Source: CAZEAN01 sp964510225
Lineage (GTDB): Bacteria; Planctomycetota; Planctomycetia; Isosphaerales; Isosphaeraceae
Assembly (NCBI GenBank): GCA_964510225.1
Contig: CAZEAN010000011.1
Location: 1-64,000 of the forward strand
Length of the DNA: 64,000 nucleotides
Direction: 5' to 3'
The position numbers were made by a program, and so were the translations under genes. The notes under the pieces were generated by a model. The model was given only the letters and a program-made list of their open reading frames with translations. It made no database searches and was not told where the DNA came from. Positions within the stretch are counted from its first letter, which is position 1; each line of letters starts with the position of its first letter. Of this stretch, positions 7,988 to 16,914 are shown piece after piece.

Positions 7988-9340
7988 ATGCTTCGGCGTG
8001 GAATGATGATCGTTTTGCTGCTCGGAATCGTCGCGATCGAGGTATCCTTTGTGATCCCGTTGGTGGCGCAAGAGGCCGTGGAGGTCGGACAGGAATCGAA
8101 GCTGTCGGACCGCGATCGAGAGTTAAATCTTCAGTCATTCGATATCGTTTGGGAGACAATCCGCGACCGGCACTATGATCCTGAACTCAACGGGGTTGAC
8201 TGGGATGCCGCTCGTACCGAATTACGACCAAAAATCAATGAGGCCGAATCCCAGGACGAGGCCAGAGAAGTGATGGATGAGCTGATCAGACTGCTGAACC
8301 AATCACATTTTGTAATTATTCCAAAATCAGGCTACGAAGCGCTCGAGAAAGACGACACAACCCAATCGGGTCCTGGAGTGATCGGGGTCACGGTCCGAGT
8401 GATACAAGACCAAGCCTTGGTGGTGGACGTCACCGAAGGATTTCCGGCGTCGATGGCGGGCGTTCGACCCGGCTGGATCGTTTCCGAGATCGAAGGGAAG
8501 GATGTCGGGACGATTCTAGAGAAGGTAAAGGAAGCCTTTGGAGACTCCACCATGCTCCGGCTCTACCTCGCGCGTTCTATCGAGAGTCGACTAAGCGGTC
8601 CGGTCGGAAAAAAACGAACTGTACACTTCTTAAATCAAGACGATGAGAGCGTGGAGACGGAGTTGGAATTGATCCAACCCAAGGGACGTGTCGCCAGTTT
8701 TGGCAATCTTCCCGACATCCAGATTGAGTTCGAGTCCAAAACGCTCGAAGGATCAATTGGATATATTCGCTGGACTTCTTTTTTTGATCCAGTAGGCCTC
8801 ATGCCGGAGATTAGAGCCGCAGTCCGTACGTTTCAGGATGCTCCTGGTCTCGTCATTGACCTCCGAGGGAATACTGGAGGAATCGGCGCGATGGCAATGG
8901 GAATCTCGGGCTTCTTTTTTGATAAGACGGGAACCAAGCTTGGCACGATGACGACCCGAGATTCGTCCTTGAACTTCATCACGTACCGACAAAGTCCGAA
9001 CTATAGCGGGCCATTAGCACTCTTGGTGGACGGCTCCTCCGCTTCAACTTCGGAGATTTTTGCCGGAGGGATGCAAGACAACGAGAGGGCTCGGATCTTC
9101 GGATCGATCACGGCGGGCGCTGCCTTACCGTCGCAAGTGACAAAGCTCCCAAATGGTGATCGATTTCAATTCGCCTTCGCCAATTTTGTTTCTGCTAATG
9201 GCGTCCAACTCGAAGGTACCGGCGTTGTCCCTGACGAAATCATCCCGATCGAGCGGGCAACTCTCCTGGAGAGTAAGGATCCAGTGCTCGAAGCGGCCAT
9301 CGAGTGGCTCAAGACGCAAGATAGCTCAGACCCGAAGTGA
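7988..9340 (+). CDS. S41-family peptidase, tricorn-type, exported
   Basis: The 450-residue protein has an N-terminal signal peptide or anchor (MLRRGMMIVLLLGIVAIEVS), an N-terminal helical domain with the SH pair (106-107), and a PDZ domain around 130-215 (GVTVRV...GFPASMAGVRPGWIV). The peptidase core has DLRGNTGG at 291-298 and the nucleophile region GSSASTSEIFAGG at 349-361. The Lys expected in the Ser/Lys S41A dyad (TFGKG motif) is absent: the matching segment reads GSITAGAALPS, with Ala378 at that place. The SH pair and LEGTG segment fit instead a tricorn-type Ser-His-Ser-Glu arrangement. It probably trims envelope proteins from their C-termini. AGGAG lies ten bases before the ATG. Confidence 0.9.
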   Translation: MLRRGMMIVLLLGIVAIEVSFVIPLVAQEAVEVGQESKLSDRDRELNLQSFDIVWETIRDRHYDPELNGVDWDAARTELRPKINEAESQDEAREVMDELIRLLNQSHFVIIPKSGYEALEKDDTTQSGPGVIGVTVRVIQDQALVVDVTEGFPASMAGVRPGWIVSEIEGKDVGTILEKVKEAFGDSTMLRLYLARSIESRLSGPVGKKRTVHFLNQDDESVETELELIQPKGRVASFGNLPDIQIEFESKTLEGSIGYIRWTSFFDPVGLMPEIRAAVRTFQDAPGLVIDLRGNTGGIGAMAMGISGFFFDKTGTKLGTMTTRDSSLNFITYRQSPNYSGPLALLVDGSSASTSEIFAGGMQDNERARIFGSITAGAALPSQVTKLPNGDRFQFAFANFVSANGVQLEGTGVVPDEIIPIERATLLESKDPVLEAAIEWLKTQDSSDPK

Positions 9341-9435
9341 CGCCCGGAATCGAGCGGGTGTCGAGTGTCCAGGAGCGGCGGAGCTATCTGCCTCCCCTTT
9401 TGGTCAAAGTCCTCGATGCACCCTCAGCGAAGATC

Positions 9436-10161
9436 TTACTCAGTCGGCGGACGGGATGGGTCGAGCGATGCTAGCCTTTGCCATTCGAGGGCATCGGCAG
9501 AAGCCCTCGTTCTGGCTTCGATCGCCGAGTTCCTGAGCAGATCTTCGACGCGCTGGCCGTCAGGGATCCGCTCCATGAGGTTGAAGCGTTGGAACTCTTC
9601 GAGAGTTGTGTACTGATCTTCTTCACGGCTCGGTCCACGAAGAGAAAAGCCTACTTCGAATCCTTGACCATCCCTCTCCACCCGCCACACACGCTGAATC
9701 TCCGCGAGTGAAAAAGAGACGACCGTGACCCTCGTGCCCCCAAAGTCGGGCTTCCAGACAATGACCCGGCGGTCAGTAATCGCTTGTAGCGCAAGCCGGG
9801 AGCGGCGGTGGTCGACTTTACGGGATCGTCGGATCGACACAAAGCCAGCGATTGCAATCACCGAGGCCGCAATGCCGATTATGAATGCAGCGGCGATGAC
9901 ACAGTAGAGCCATTCTTGGGGTCGCTCTTGCTTGAGAAAGCCAGCGCCGATTCCGAGAGCCCAGGAGACAAGCGCGACCACACTCAGGATCGGTAAGCAA
10001 CCCAATTCGTCGTTGGGCTTGAGCTCCGATTCAGGAAAGGATCCAGAAGCCCAGAGCAAGCGTTCGCCTGGCTTCAGCTCGGATTTGATTCGACTCCGTC
10101 CGTCATCATTGAGGATCCCCTCGAATCGTTCCGCAATACGCTGATGTTCTGGTGGAGTCAT
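9436..10161 (-). CDS. Hypothetical two-TM membrane protein with PH-like domain
   Basis: About 50 polar residues precede two transmembrane helices (near 58-76 and 85-108). A basic stretch (RRSRKVDHRRSRLA) follows, then a beta-rich segment with LQAITDRRVIVWKP. The ERLLWASG motif before the membrane and the 'TDRRVI' strand after it are typical of bacterial PH-like (bPH) membrane proteins. The C-terminal 60 residues are helical and charged. The role is unknown; this family often lies in envelope or stress gene sets. It is convergent with the S41 peptidase gene and downstream of the isomerase-like gene, separated from it by a strong hairpin, so it is probably transcribed separately. Confidence 0.75.
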   Translation of the reverse strand: MTPPEHQRIAERFEGILNDDGRSRIKSELKPGERLLWASGSFPESELKPNDELGCLPILSVVALVSWALGIGAGFLKQERPQEWLYCVIAAAFIIGIAASVIAIAGFVSIRRSRKVDHRRSRLALQAITDRRVIVWKPDFGGTRVTVVSFSLAEIQRVWRVERDGQGFEVGFSLRGPSREEDQYTTLEEFQRFNLMERIPDGQRVEDLLRNSAIEARTRASADALEWQRLASLDPSRPPTE

Positions 10162-10298
10162 CGATCGAACTCGCCAGGGACTCGCGGAATCTATTTGTTC
10201 TCATCCACCATATCAGGGCTGCTTTGATCAGTGCTTCTCAAGATCAAGCAAGAGAGCAGAACCAGCAGCGAAACCCACCACGACTTATCGTCCTTTAC

Positions 10299-10334
10299 AG
10301 CTTCTGGGGGCTTCGAGTCGAGCCCCCAGAAGCT
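10299..10334 (-). terminator. Perfect 14-bp hairpin after the isomerase-like gene
   Basis: The arms AGCTTCTGGGGGCT (10299-10312) and AGCCCCCAGAAGCT (10321-10334) are exact reverse complements around an eight-base loop. The hairpin begins seven bases after the stop of the minus-strand gene at 10341, where a transcription terminator is expected. There is no run of T after it in the minus direction, so it may act with Rho, act by stem strength alone, or protect the mRNA 3' end. Confidence 0.65.
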
Positions 10335-10340
10335 CGGTGC

Positions 10341-11573
10341 TTAAGAAGTGCGGTGAGCACCGACCGAAGGCAGATTAAGATGGACATTCGGTCCGAAGTA
10401 GCGGAGGCTCACGAAGGGTTCCGAGCCATTGTTGGTAAACGTGACCCCTTCCGCGGCTTTCTTGGCAGTGATAAAGACTTCGTCCTGGGTAATCTCGCCG
10501 AAGCGGATGAAAACGGGACAGTCCACTCCAAGTTTCCCAATCGTGCCCGATCCCTGGACAACAATCAGGCCGGAAGCACCCGGGTCCGTTATGGTGCAGG
10601 AAGCGCCGGGATCGACGGTCAATTCACAAGCGGAGAAAAGCTGCTCTCCATTGACGGTCCCGTAGACAATCCAGTTGTCCACAAACCCCTGCCCAGGCCC
10701 GCCGCTCCGGATCGTCGGTTCAAGATAGTGGTTATCCTTAAAACTCGGGTCGACGTTCTGATCCCAATCGAGTTGTTCGATTAGGTAGTCGAGATCCTGA
10801 TGTTTTTCAGAAGGGACATCCTTAACGAGTAAGTCCCAAGGAACCCGACGGCCCTCGACGAGCGATTGGTACATGCCGAAGACGTCCGACCCCCACTGCG
10901 GTTCATAGGTCACCAGCGAACCAGGTGCATGGAGAACGCAAGGCGGAACAAGCCAGCCGGTTCCGGGTTTGAGTCGGTAGGCTTTGGAGTAATCGAGGAT
11001 TCCGTTGTCCCCTTCGTTCCAACGTTCCAGGCAGCCTCGGATTTCGGCCTTCGTTGTCCCCGGTTCGAGTCCGAAAAAGGTGTACGGAAAGTTGTTCCCC
11101 GTCCAGTTGAGTTGCGGTGGGAAGTAGTAGCTTTCCGGCTTTCCTTCCTGACCAACGAGCTTTGCTTGCTCCTGACTCTGGTGCATATGGTGCGGGATCG
11201 GCCCCAGATTGTCGAAAAACTTCGAATAGACCGGCCACTTGCCGTAGGTCTCCCAGAGTGATTGTCCGATCATCTCCGGTCCGTGTGCGGCAATTGCGTC
11301 GCGGAGGGTGAAGCGATCGCCGTTGGAGATTACGTAGCTTAGCCCTTCGTCGGGAGGTGCTCCTTCGTTAGCGGCAGGTGTGGTCGATGCGAACCAACGC
11401 TCATCAATGCCACCACGATGGGTCCCGAGCGCATAAAGGTCTTCGCGAGCAAGCTTCAGTCGACCCCCCGGCATCAGGAACGATCGGGGAACCCAAGTTG
11501 GTGCCAACCGGAGCAGCCCTTCCCCTTCGTCGAGTGCGGATCGGGTTTGAGCTGAGATGTTTGCTGTACTCAT
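10341..11573 (-). CDS. Type I phosphomannose isomerase-like cupin protein
   Basis: The 410-residue protein has the two-cupin look of class I mannose-6-phosphate isomerases. A metal-site segment PHHMHQSQEQAKL (near 127-139) carries closely spaced His and Gln/Glu ligands. A later PPCVLHAPGSLVTYEPQ gives the further His ligand, and the C-terminus is a second beta-barrel ending in FGPNVHLNL. The order and spacing match a sugar-phosphate isomerase, but I cannot assign the substrate; a cupin with another sugar substrate is possible. GAGAGGA lies upstream of the ATG. The xylose operon lies 5 kb upstream on the same strand, so a role in sugar use is reasonable but inferred. Confidence 0.7.
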   Translation of the reverse strand: MSTANISAQTRSALDEGEGLLRLAPTWVPRSFLMPGGRLKLAREDLYALGTHRGGIDERWFASTTPAANEGAPPDEGLSYVISNGDRFTLRDAIAAHGPEMIGQSLWETYGKWPVYSKFFDNLGPIPHHMHQSQEQAKLVGQEGKPESYYFPPQLNWTGNNFPYTFFGLEPGTTKAEIRGCLERWNEGDNGILDYSKAYRLKPGTGWLVPPCVLHAPGSLVTYEPQWGSDVFGMYQSLVEGRRVPWDLLVKDVPSEKHQDLDYLIEQLDWDQNVDPSFKDNHYLEPTIRSGGPGQGFVDNWIVYGTVNGEQLFSACELTVDPGASCTITDPGASGLIVVQGSGTIGKLGVDCPVFIRFGEITQDEVFITAKKAAEGVTFTNNGSEPFVSLRYFGPNVHLNLPSVGAHRTS

Positions 11574-11708
11574 AAAGGTTTGATTCCTCTCGTGCAGGTC
11601 GTTAATACTTGCTTCGGGTTGGATCTAGAGGTGACGGATTTTGGTTGTAAACCCAGGACCTGAGAGACGCAACCAAGGACCGGCCGAGAGTCTTAATCTC
11701 GTTGCTCG

Positions 11709-13742
11709 TCAGTTCGCCCAAGTTGATTTCAGCCGCTCGATGTCCGACGAATCAAGCCTGAAGATAAGGATTGAGTGACCGATCTCGGCGATCGGCTCAA
11801 ATAACTGGAAGTAGCTGTATGCGTCGTACGAGACACTAAAGTAGCGCCAGTCTGGATTCTCTCCGGGGACGCCTTCACCACTGTCGTAGACCCGCCAAGG
11901 AAGCCCTCGGAGCAAGGTCGCACTAACCGCGTAGAGGCCAGGCTCGGGTAAATCCAAGCCTTGAGTCGCTAGGTAGCGATACGGCAGCGGTCCATCACCC
12001 CAGCCACCAGGCCGCGCCGGCGGCAGAAACCAATCGAGCGGCTCTCCTCGCCGGTTGAATAGATTCGGTGGGATCTGACCAAAGTACGCGATTCCGACTC
12101 GTTCCTCGGGTGCATGTTCATCAAGCCAGCGCTTGAGTCCGACAAGGTCTTGGCCCCAATCGAGGTTACTATCAATCAAATGCGACGATCCGTTCGATCC
12201 ACCTCCGGAAGACCAATTGAAGTACGCCAGGTAATGAGGGTGAATCATGACCGTTGCGACGACCGAGGCGACGAAGCTACCCCCGACGATAGAGGCGCTG
12301 ATCCTCCGCACAACCGGCGATGAGATCCCGGCGATCCAAGGAGCGAGTCGCCCGAGACTGATAAATAGATAAGGAAAGATGGGGAGCACATAGCGGAGCC
12401 CAAGTGCGATGTTCGTTCCAAAACTCATCACCGCAACAACGACCAACGGCACAGCCCATAACGCGAGTTCATCGACCGCAGTTCCGCGGGCTCGTTTGAC
12501 GAAGAGAGCAACGCCGATCGTCAGAAACCAAAGCAATCCCGTTCCTTCGGGGACCTTGTAGCAAAGCGCCAACAGATAGTAGTACCACCAGCTCTTACTC
12601 TGGAGTTCACCATCGAGGTAAACCGGATAGCCGATTGTCTCGTCGCCAGATGATCCCAGTTGGTCGGCATCCCGAAGAAAACGACGAGCCTTGGCGGGAA
12701 TCCCCTCGGCTTCGGTCTTCTGATCATCAAAACCCGACAGATAATACTGAGGTAATGGGGTCGGGAGCGATTCTAAGAAGGTCCCCCGAAACCGATTGAC
12801 CCGAAACTGGAGCAACCCTTCGCGGATCCCAGGACTCTGGAACGGACGATATCCTGGCGCCTCGATCGGAGATTCGCGTTCGATGGTCAAAATCTTACTC
12901 GTGAAAGGGTAAGACCCAAGAGCCTTTCCAAAACCTTCGAATCCATACCCGATATTGATCATTAAGATGCTGACAAAAACGATAAGAAAGCCATGAAGGA
13001 TTCCACGTCCGATAGTTGGGAACCAACCCGATCGTCGGGGATCGGTAATCGTCGCAACGATCCAAAGTAAGGGCCAAAAGGCGTAGAGGACGAGCAGGCT
13101 GAACTTTGTGAGTTGACCAATTCCAAGCAAGATGCCGACAAGAACGGCCAATTTCCACGTTCGGACCGTTGACTTGAGGTAGTGCCAAAAGAAATAGGTT
13201 GCGAGAAGCCCGACAGATGTTGCCGCAACATCGGTGGTAATCAATCGAGAGTGGGCAAGAATGTTCGGGCTCAGTGACCAAAGGCCGAGGCTTAAAAGTC
13301 CCCCCGTATTGCCCCAGAGCCGTCTTGACCAGTCGAAGACCACGAGTCCTCCGAGCGTCGCGAAGAACGGCATCAAGAGCCGTCCGGTTCTGCAGAGTTC
13401 CAAGAGCCGGTCAGCATTGAGCAACATGAAGCCGTGGGCAAACGCGGTCTTATTCGATGTCGCCCATCCCCAATCCGGATCGCTGTAGAGTTGATCTGTC
13501 TGAGGATCCTGCAACCGTACTGCGAAGCCTGTGATTAGCTTGACCAGCGGAGGATTGTGTGGATAGAGCCGAAAGGTGCCTTGCTCACAATAGCTAATTC
13601 CAGCCGGGAGATGGACAACTTCGTCGACCGTTGGATTCTCTTGCACGAGGCTGGTTACCCCAAGCGTCCATTGAAGAGCGCAGAGAATGACGACGGCGAG
13701 CGAGAGCCTCCAACGATTCCAAAACAAATAATTGTCGGTCAT
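11709..13742 (-). CDS. GT39-family (PMT/ArnT-like) membrane glycosyltransferase
   Basis: This polytopic protein has about ten hydrophobic segments and a long C-terminal non-membrane region. Near the N-terminus a membrane helix is followed by ENPTVDEVVHLPAG and RLYPHNPPLVK, the first extracytoplasmic loop with the acidic residue (DE) that in GT-C enzymes activates the acceptor or binds metal. It should transfer sugar from a polyprenyl-phosphate donor to protein or lipid outside the membrane. I chose the ATG at 13742 (MTDNYLFW), which starts 14 bases after the upstream stop; an in-frame start at 13835 would overlap that gene by 80 bases. It is last in a run with the MBOAT and SGNH-like genes. 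Confidence 0.85.
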   Translation of the reverse strand: MTDNYLFWNRWRLSLAVVILCALQWTLGVTSLVQENPTVDEVVHLPAGISYCEQGTFRLYPHNPPLVKLITGFAVRLQDPQTDQLYSDPDWGWATSNKTAFAHGFMLLNADRLLELCRTGRLLMPFFATLGGLVVFDWSRRLWGNTGGLLSLGLWSLSPNILAHSRLITTDVAATSVGLLATYFFWHYLKSTVRTWKLAVLVGILLGIGQLTKFSLLVLYAFWPLLWIVATITDPRRSGWFPTIGRGILHGFLIVFVSILMINIGYGFEGFGKALGSYPFTSKILTIERESPIEAPGYRPFQSPGIREGLLQFRVNRFRGTFLESLPTPLPQYYLSGFDDQKTEAEGIPAKARRFLRDADQLGSSGDETIGYPVYLDGELQSKSWWYYYLLALCYKVPEGTGLLWFLTIGVALFVKRARGTAVDELALWAVPLVVVAVMSFGTNIALGLRYVLPIFPYLFISLGRLAPWIAGISSPVVRRISASIVGGSFVASVVATVMIHPHYLAYFNWSSGGGSNGSSHLIDSNLDWGQDLVGLKRWLDEHAPEERVGIAYFGQIPPNLFNRRGEPLDWFLPPARPGGWGDGPLPYRYLATQGLDLPEPGLYAVSATLLRGLPWRVYDSGEGVPGENPDWRYFSVSYDAYSYFQLFEPIAEIGHSILIFRLDSSDIERLKSTWAN

Positions 13743-13755
13743 TTCTTTAAAACAA

Positions 13756-15000
13756 TCATTTGCTAATTTGCAATGATTGGAATTGGCTTGAATAACTTGA
13801 GTCGACACTGGTTGGATTGGAAACCGATGGGACACCCAACTCAGCCCGGATCAGTGCACTCAGCGCTTGTGCGATCTTTGTGTTGCAAGGCTTCTTGAAG
13901 TGACGGTCTGGTTTAAAATGCTGAGGTTCATTAGGATCACAGATTCGGTGGGTGCTGATGTAGGGGATCTTCAGTTCTTCGAGAATTGGTTCCAGTATGA
14001 GAGAGAGATGATTATCGTACCCTTGATCTTCGATCAAAACGACCACCGGGAGTCGGCCATCATGACGGACCTCTCTGGCAAAAGATCTGACGATCGCTTG
14101 CAGTGATCCAATGGCCGAAGAATTAGCGTTGAAGCCTTGAGGTCCATGAACCTGGCCGAGTCGTCGCTGCGTTAAGGCACCCCAAGTCGCCCGTCGGATC
14201 AGCCGGAAAATCGCCGAGTGGTCGAGCCAATTCTTTTTGTAGTAGAACGGGGAGTACACACGATCAAGTACCGCGAGTTCGTTGACAAAGACCTCAAAAC
14301 GGTCGGGATCGTTTATGACTTCGCGTAGCTCCTCCAGATCTCGGACACTCGTCTCCACTTTTTCAATCGCTCGATCACCATTAATATATCTAGGATAACA
14401 GAATGGGGCCGGGTTTTCGAACATCCAGGTCATCCCAGTGACCGTTTCGATTCCTCGGACACTTGAGGCGAGGACTCCGAGGACAACGGCGTCGGGCTCA
14501 GCACGATTCCGATCTTCCAAGTAGGTCGCGAGGCTATGATTGGCGGGAGCGGCTGGTCCCCCGCGCATCCGGACCGTAATCGCGGGATCGACCTCAGTAG
14601 TTGCGGTCGCGATCTGGTCAGAGAAAGACATTCCGTAAAAGGAAACGAGGAGGTCATCTCCAAGTTCAGCCTCGACCGGTAGATCGTTCTCGGAACCTTG
14701 TTGTAGGGGAATCCAGCCTGCGTAGGCGAGCGGTCCCGTCGTCTCCTCCGTTGGTCCTACCAAGCGTCGGACTTTTCCTTCAATCGACCGTCCGTATTCC
14801 AGGTAATTTACAAGTGGGTGGGGTCGTCGCGTTGGTGGTCGCTCCAGGACGACCACGACAAGATTCATCGCAAGGTCGATCAGGACGAGACCGAGGAGGG
14901 TCCAGCCCAAAACCGAGACCATGTCGCGCCAAGATCGGACCGTTAGAGGATGCGTCATCGTCAGATCAGAATTGGAAGTAGATGAATTGAGTTGGCTCAT
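13756..15000 (-). CDS. SGNH-hydrolase-like partner of MBOAT acyltransferase (AlgJ/AlgX-like)
   Basis: A signal anchor lies around residues 28-52 (SVLGWTLLGLVLIDLAMNLV), and the rest is extracytoplasmic. Two motifs suggest the SGNH fold: SFYGMSFSDQ near 118-127, with the block I Ser, and the C-terminal DRHFKKPCNTKIAQAL, which matches the block V Asp-x-His-x-x-x-x-N region. Such proteins complete acetylation of extracellular polysaccharides after MBOAT proteins move the acyl group across the membrane. The start overlaps the MBOAT end by 35 bases, suggesting coupling; an internal ATG at 14958 would remove the overlap. The assignment rests on these motifs and on the neighbours. Confidence 0.7.
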   Translation of the reverse strand: MSQLNSSTSNSDLTMTHPLTVRSWRDMVSVLGWTLLGLVLIDLAMNLVVVVLERPPTRRPHPLVNYLEYGRSIEGKVRRLVGPTEETTGPLAYAGWIPLQQGSENDLPVEAELGDDLLVSFYGMSFSDQIATATTEVDPAITVRMRGGPAAPANHSLATYLEDRNRAEPDAVVLGVLASSVRGIETVTGMTWMFENPAPFCYPRYINGDRAIEKVETSVRDLEELREVINDPDRFEVFVNELAVLDRVYSPFYYKKNWLDHSAIFRLIRRATWGALTQRRLGQVHGPQGFNANSSAIGSLQAIVRSFAREVRHDGRLPVVVLIEDQGYDNHLSLILEPILEELKIPYISTHRICDPNEPQHFKPDRHFKKPCNTKIAQALSALIRAELGVPSVSNPTSVDSSYSSQFQSLQISK

Positions 15001-16657
15001 TGCTAAGCCCCATCAGAATGGTGACCAAGAGGATTGCGATGAAAAATCCCCGAACTGAGTTAGGAAGGGGCTGATGTTGGAATGTCTTCCCTGTACTGTA
15101 TTCGAGAAGTTCGTAAGGGATGAGGATCAGCAATCCAACCATTGCCGAAAAGGTCGGTCTTCCCAAAACCGAGACTTCAATACCTTCGAGCCTGAAGATT
15201 TTTCGGGTAAACGTCACGACTTGGCTCAATGACTCCGCACGAAAGAGCAACCAGCCGTAAAGAGTGATCACCGAAAATCCGAGAATTTGGAATCCCGCGA
15301 GCAACCGATTAACTAGCATGTGCTGATTCAATAGAATCGGCGGGATCGCACGCGCAACGGCTAAAATAATCCCATGATAGAAGCCCCAAAGTAAGAAATT
15401 CCAGGCGGCACCGTGCCAGAGACCGCCGAGAATCATCGTGAGCATCAGATTACGGATCGTACCGAGATGACTACCTCGGTTGCCGCCAAGGGGAATGTAG
15501 AGATAATCGCGGAGCCACGACGAGAGACTTATGTGCCAGCGCCGCCAAAATTCACTCGGCCCTCTAGAAAAGTAGGGAAGATTGAAATTGAGCATCAAGT
15601 CGATCCCAAGGAGCTTAGACGTACCGCGGGCAATGCTCGAATAGCCGGAGAAATCGCAGTAAATCTGGATCGCGAACAGTAGTGTTCCGCCCACGATATC
15701 GAGCGCACTCGGGTCGGCACTGATGCCGAACACTTTGTTTACTGACAACGCCACCCCGTCAGCGATGGCAATTTTCTTGAAGAGACCAAAGAGAATGAGG
15801 AAAGAGCCTTCCGCGACCTCGGTCACACCGACTCGTCTGGAGGCCTGCAACCGGGGTATGAGCTGCTCAGCACGTTCGATAGGACCCGCGACGAGTTGGG
15901 GAAAATAAGAGACGAAAAGCGCAAAATCTCCCAGATCATAGACTGGCTTCATTCTCCGACGGTACACATCAATCGTATAGCTCATCGTCTGAAAGGTGTA
16001 GAACGAGATTCCAACCGGGAGAACAATGTCGAGGCGGAGACCTCCTCCCGGCAATCCTAACCCTTCAAGCCCGGCTTCAAGATTTTCGACGAAAAAGTTG
16101 CAATATTTAAATACGCCTAATATTCCTAGGTTAGAACAGATTGATGATATCAATGCGAGCTGACGACGTTTTGATTCTTCAAGCTGCTGGATCCAGTACA
16201 GCCATCCTCCAAAGAGACAAGCCCCGATTATTGCCGCGACGACTAATCCCCAAGAGTTGGATTCAGTTGAGACCCTACTGTAGACCTCAAGACGATTCGA
16301 GAGATCGATCCACCACCGATAGACCAACGGGTCGGTTTGGCCTAGTAACGGTCTCGATTCGATTGTCGAGAACCGCTTCCAGGGGAGACCGAGGAAGGCA
16401 ATTGCACCAGGGATCACCAGTGCGATCGTGCCGAGGAGACGTTGGTTCGATATCCGGCCGGCACCGATTATTAGGCCGCAGCAATAGTCAACGATCGTGG
16501 AAACAAGGATCAAGAACAGGAAGCGGACATCCCACCAACCGTAGAAGATATAGCTGGCAAGCAGAAGAATCCGATTCTGACCGCGCAGCGTGAGTACTCG
16601 GTAGAGCAGGAGGACGATCGGCAGGAAGACAAAGAACTCGATCGAATTGAAGAGCAT
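14966..16657 (-). CDS. MBOAT-family O-acyltransferase (AlgI-like)
   Basis: This 563-residue polytopic membrane protein starts MLFNSIEFFVFLPIVLLLYR, the usual AlgI-type N-terminus. It contains PVGISFYTFQTMSYTIDVYR, SYFPQLVAGPIERA, the DFSGYSSIARG segment, and FWRRWHISLSSWLRDYLYIP, all hallmarks of bacterial alginate-type MBOATs. The catalytic His lies in LGGLWHGAAWNFLLWG. It probably moves acetyl or another acyl group across the membrane to an exported glycan. A GGAG sits about ten bases before the ATG. It leads the module with the SGNH-like and GT39 genes. An insertion of about 90 residues between the first helices is longer than in many AlgI proteins. Confidence 0.95.
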   Translation of the reverse strand: MLFNSIEFFVFLPIVLLLYRVLTLRGQNRILLLASYIFYGWWDVRFLFLILVSTIVDYCCGLIIGAGRISNQRLLGTIALVIPGAIAFLGLPWKRFSTIESRPLLGQTDPLVYRWWIDLSNRLEVYSRVSTESNSWGLVVAAIIGACLFGGWLYWIQQLEESKRRQLALISSICSNLGILGVFKYCNFFVENLEAGLEGLGLPGGGLRLDIVLPVGISFYTFQTMSYTIDVYRRRMKPVYDLGDFALFVSYFPQLVAGPIERAEQLIPRLQASRRVGVTEVAEGSFLILFGLFKKIAIADGVALSVNKVFGISADPSALDIVGGTLLFAIQIYCDFSGYSSIARGTSKLLGIDLMLNFNLPYFSRGPSEFWRRWHISLSSWLRDYLYIPLGGNRGSHLGTIRNLMLTMILGGLWHGAAWNFLLWGFYHGIILAVARAIPPILLNQHMLVNRLLAGFQILGFSVITLYGWLLFRAESLSQVVTFTRKIFRLEGIEVSVLGRPTFSAMVGLLILIPYELLEYSTGKTFQHQPLPNSVRGFFIAILLVTILMGLSNEPTQFIYFQF

Positions 16658-16914
16658 TAGCGCTGAGCTCCATCAATTCCGTTTACAGAGACCAGAATGA
16701 ATCTGCTTTGCGCGTAGCAGTCCCCGAAAAATCGGATCGATGAACAGAAGAGGCTCAGGTCGGTCTGTACGAGGGGAAGGTCGTGAACGGGTCGTTGTTG
16801 CATGAACCGAGTCAAGGGCCGAGTAGGACGTCGAGACATGTTGGTCGAAAAGTGGGTTTTAAGTTTCTTGAAGAAGCCAACGTGATGGCCCTTGAGTTCG
16901 AGTCCTAGTGGACT

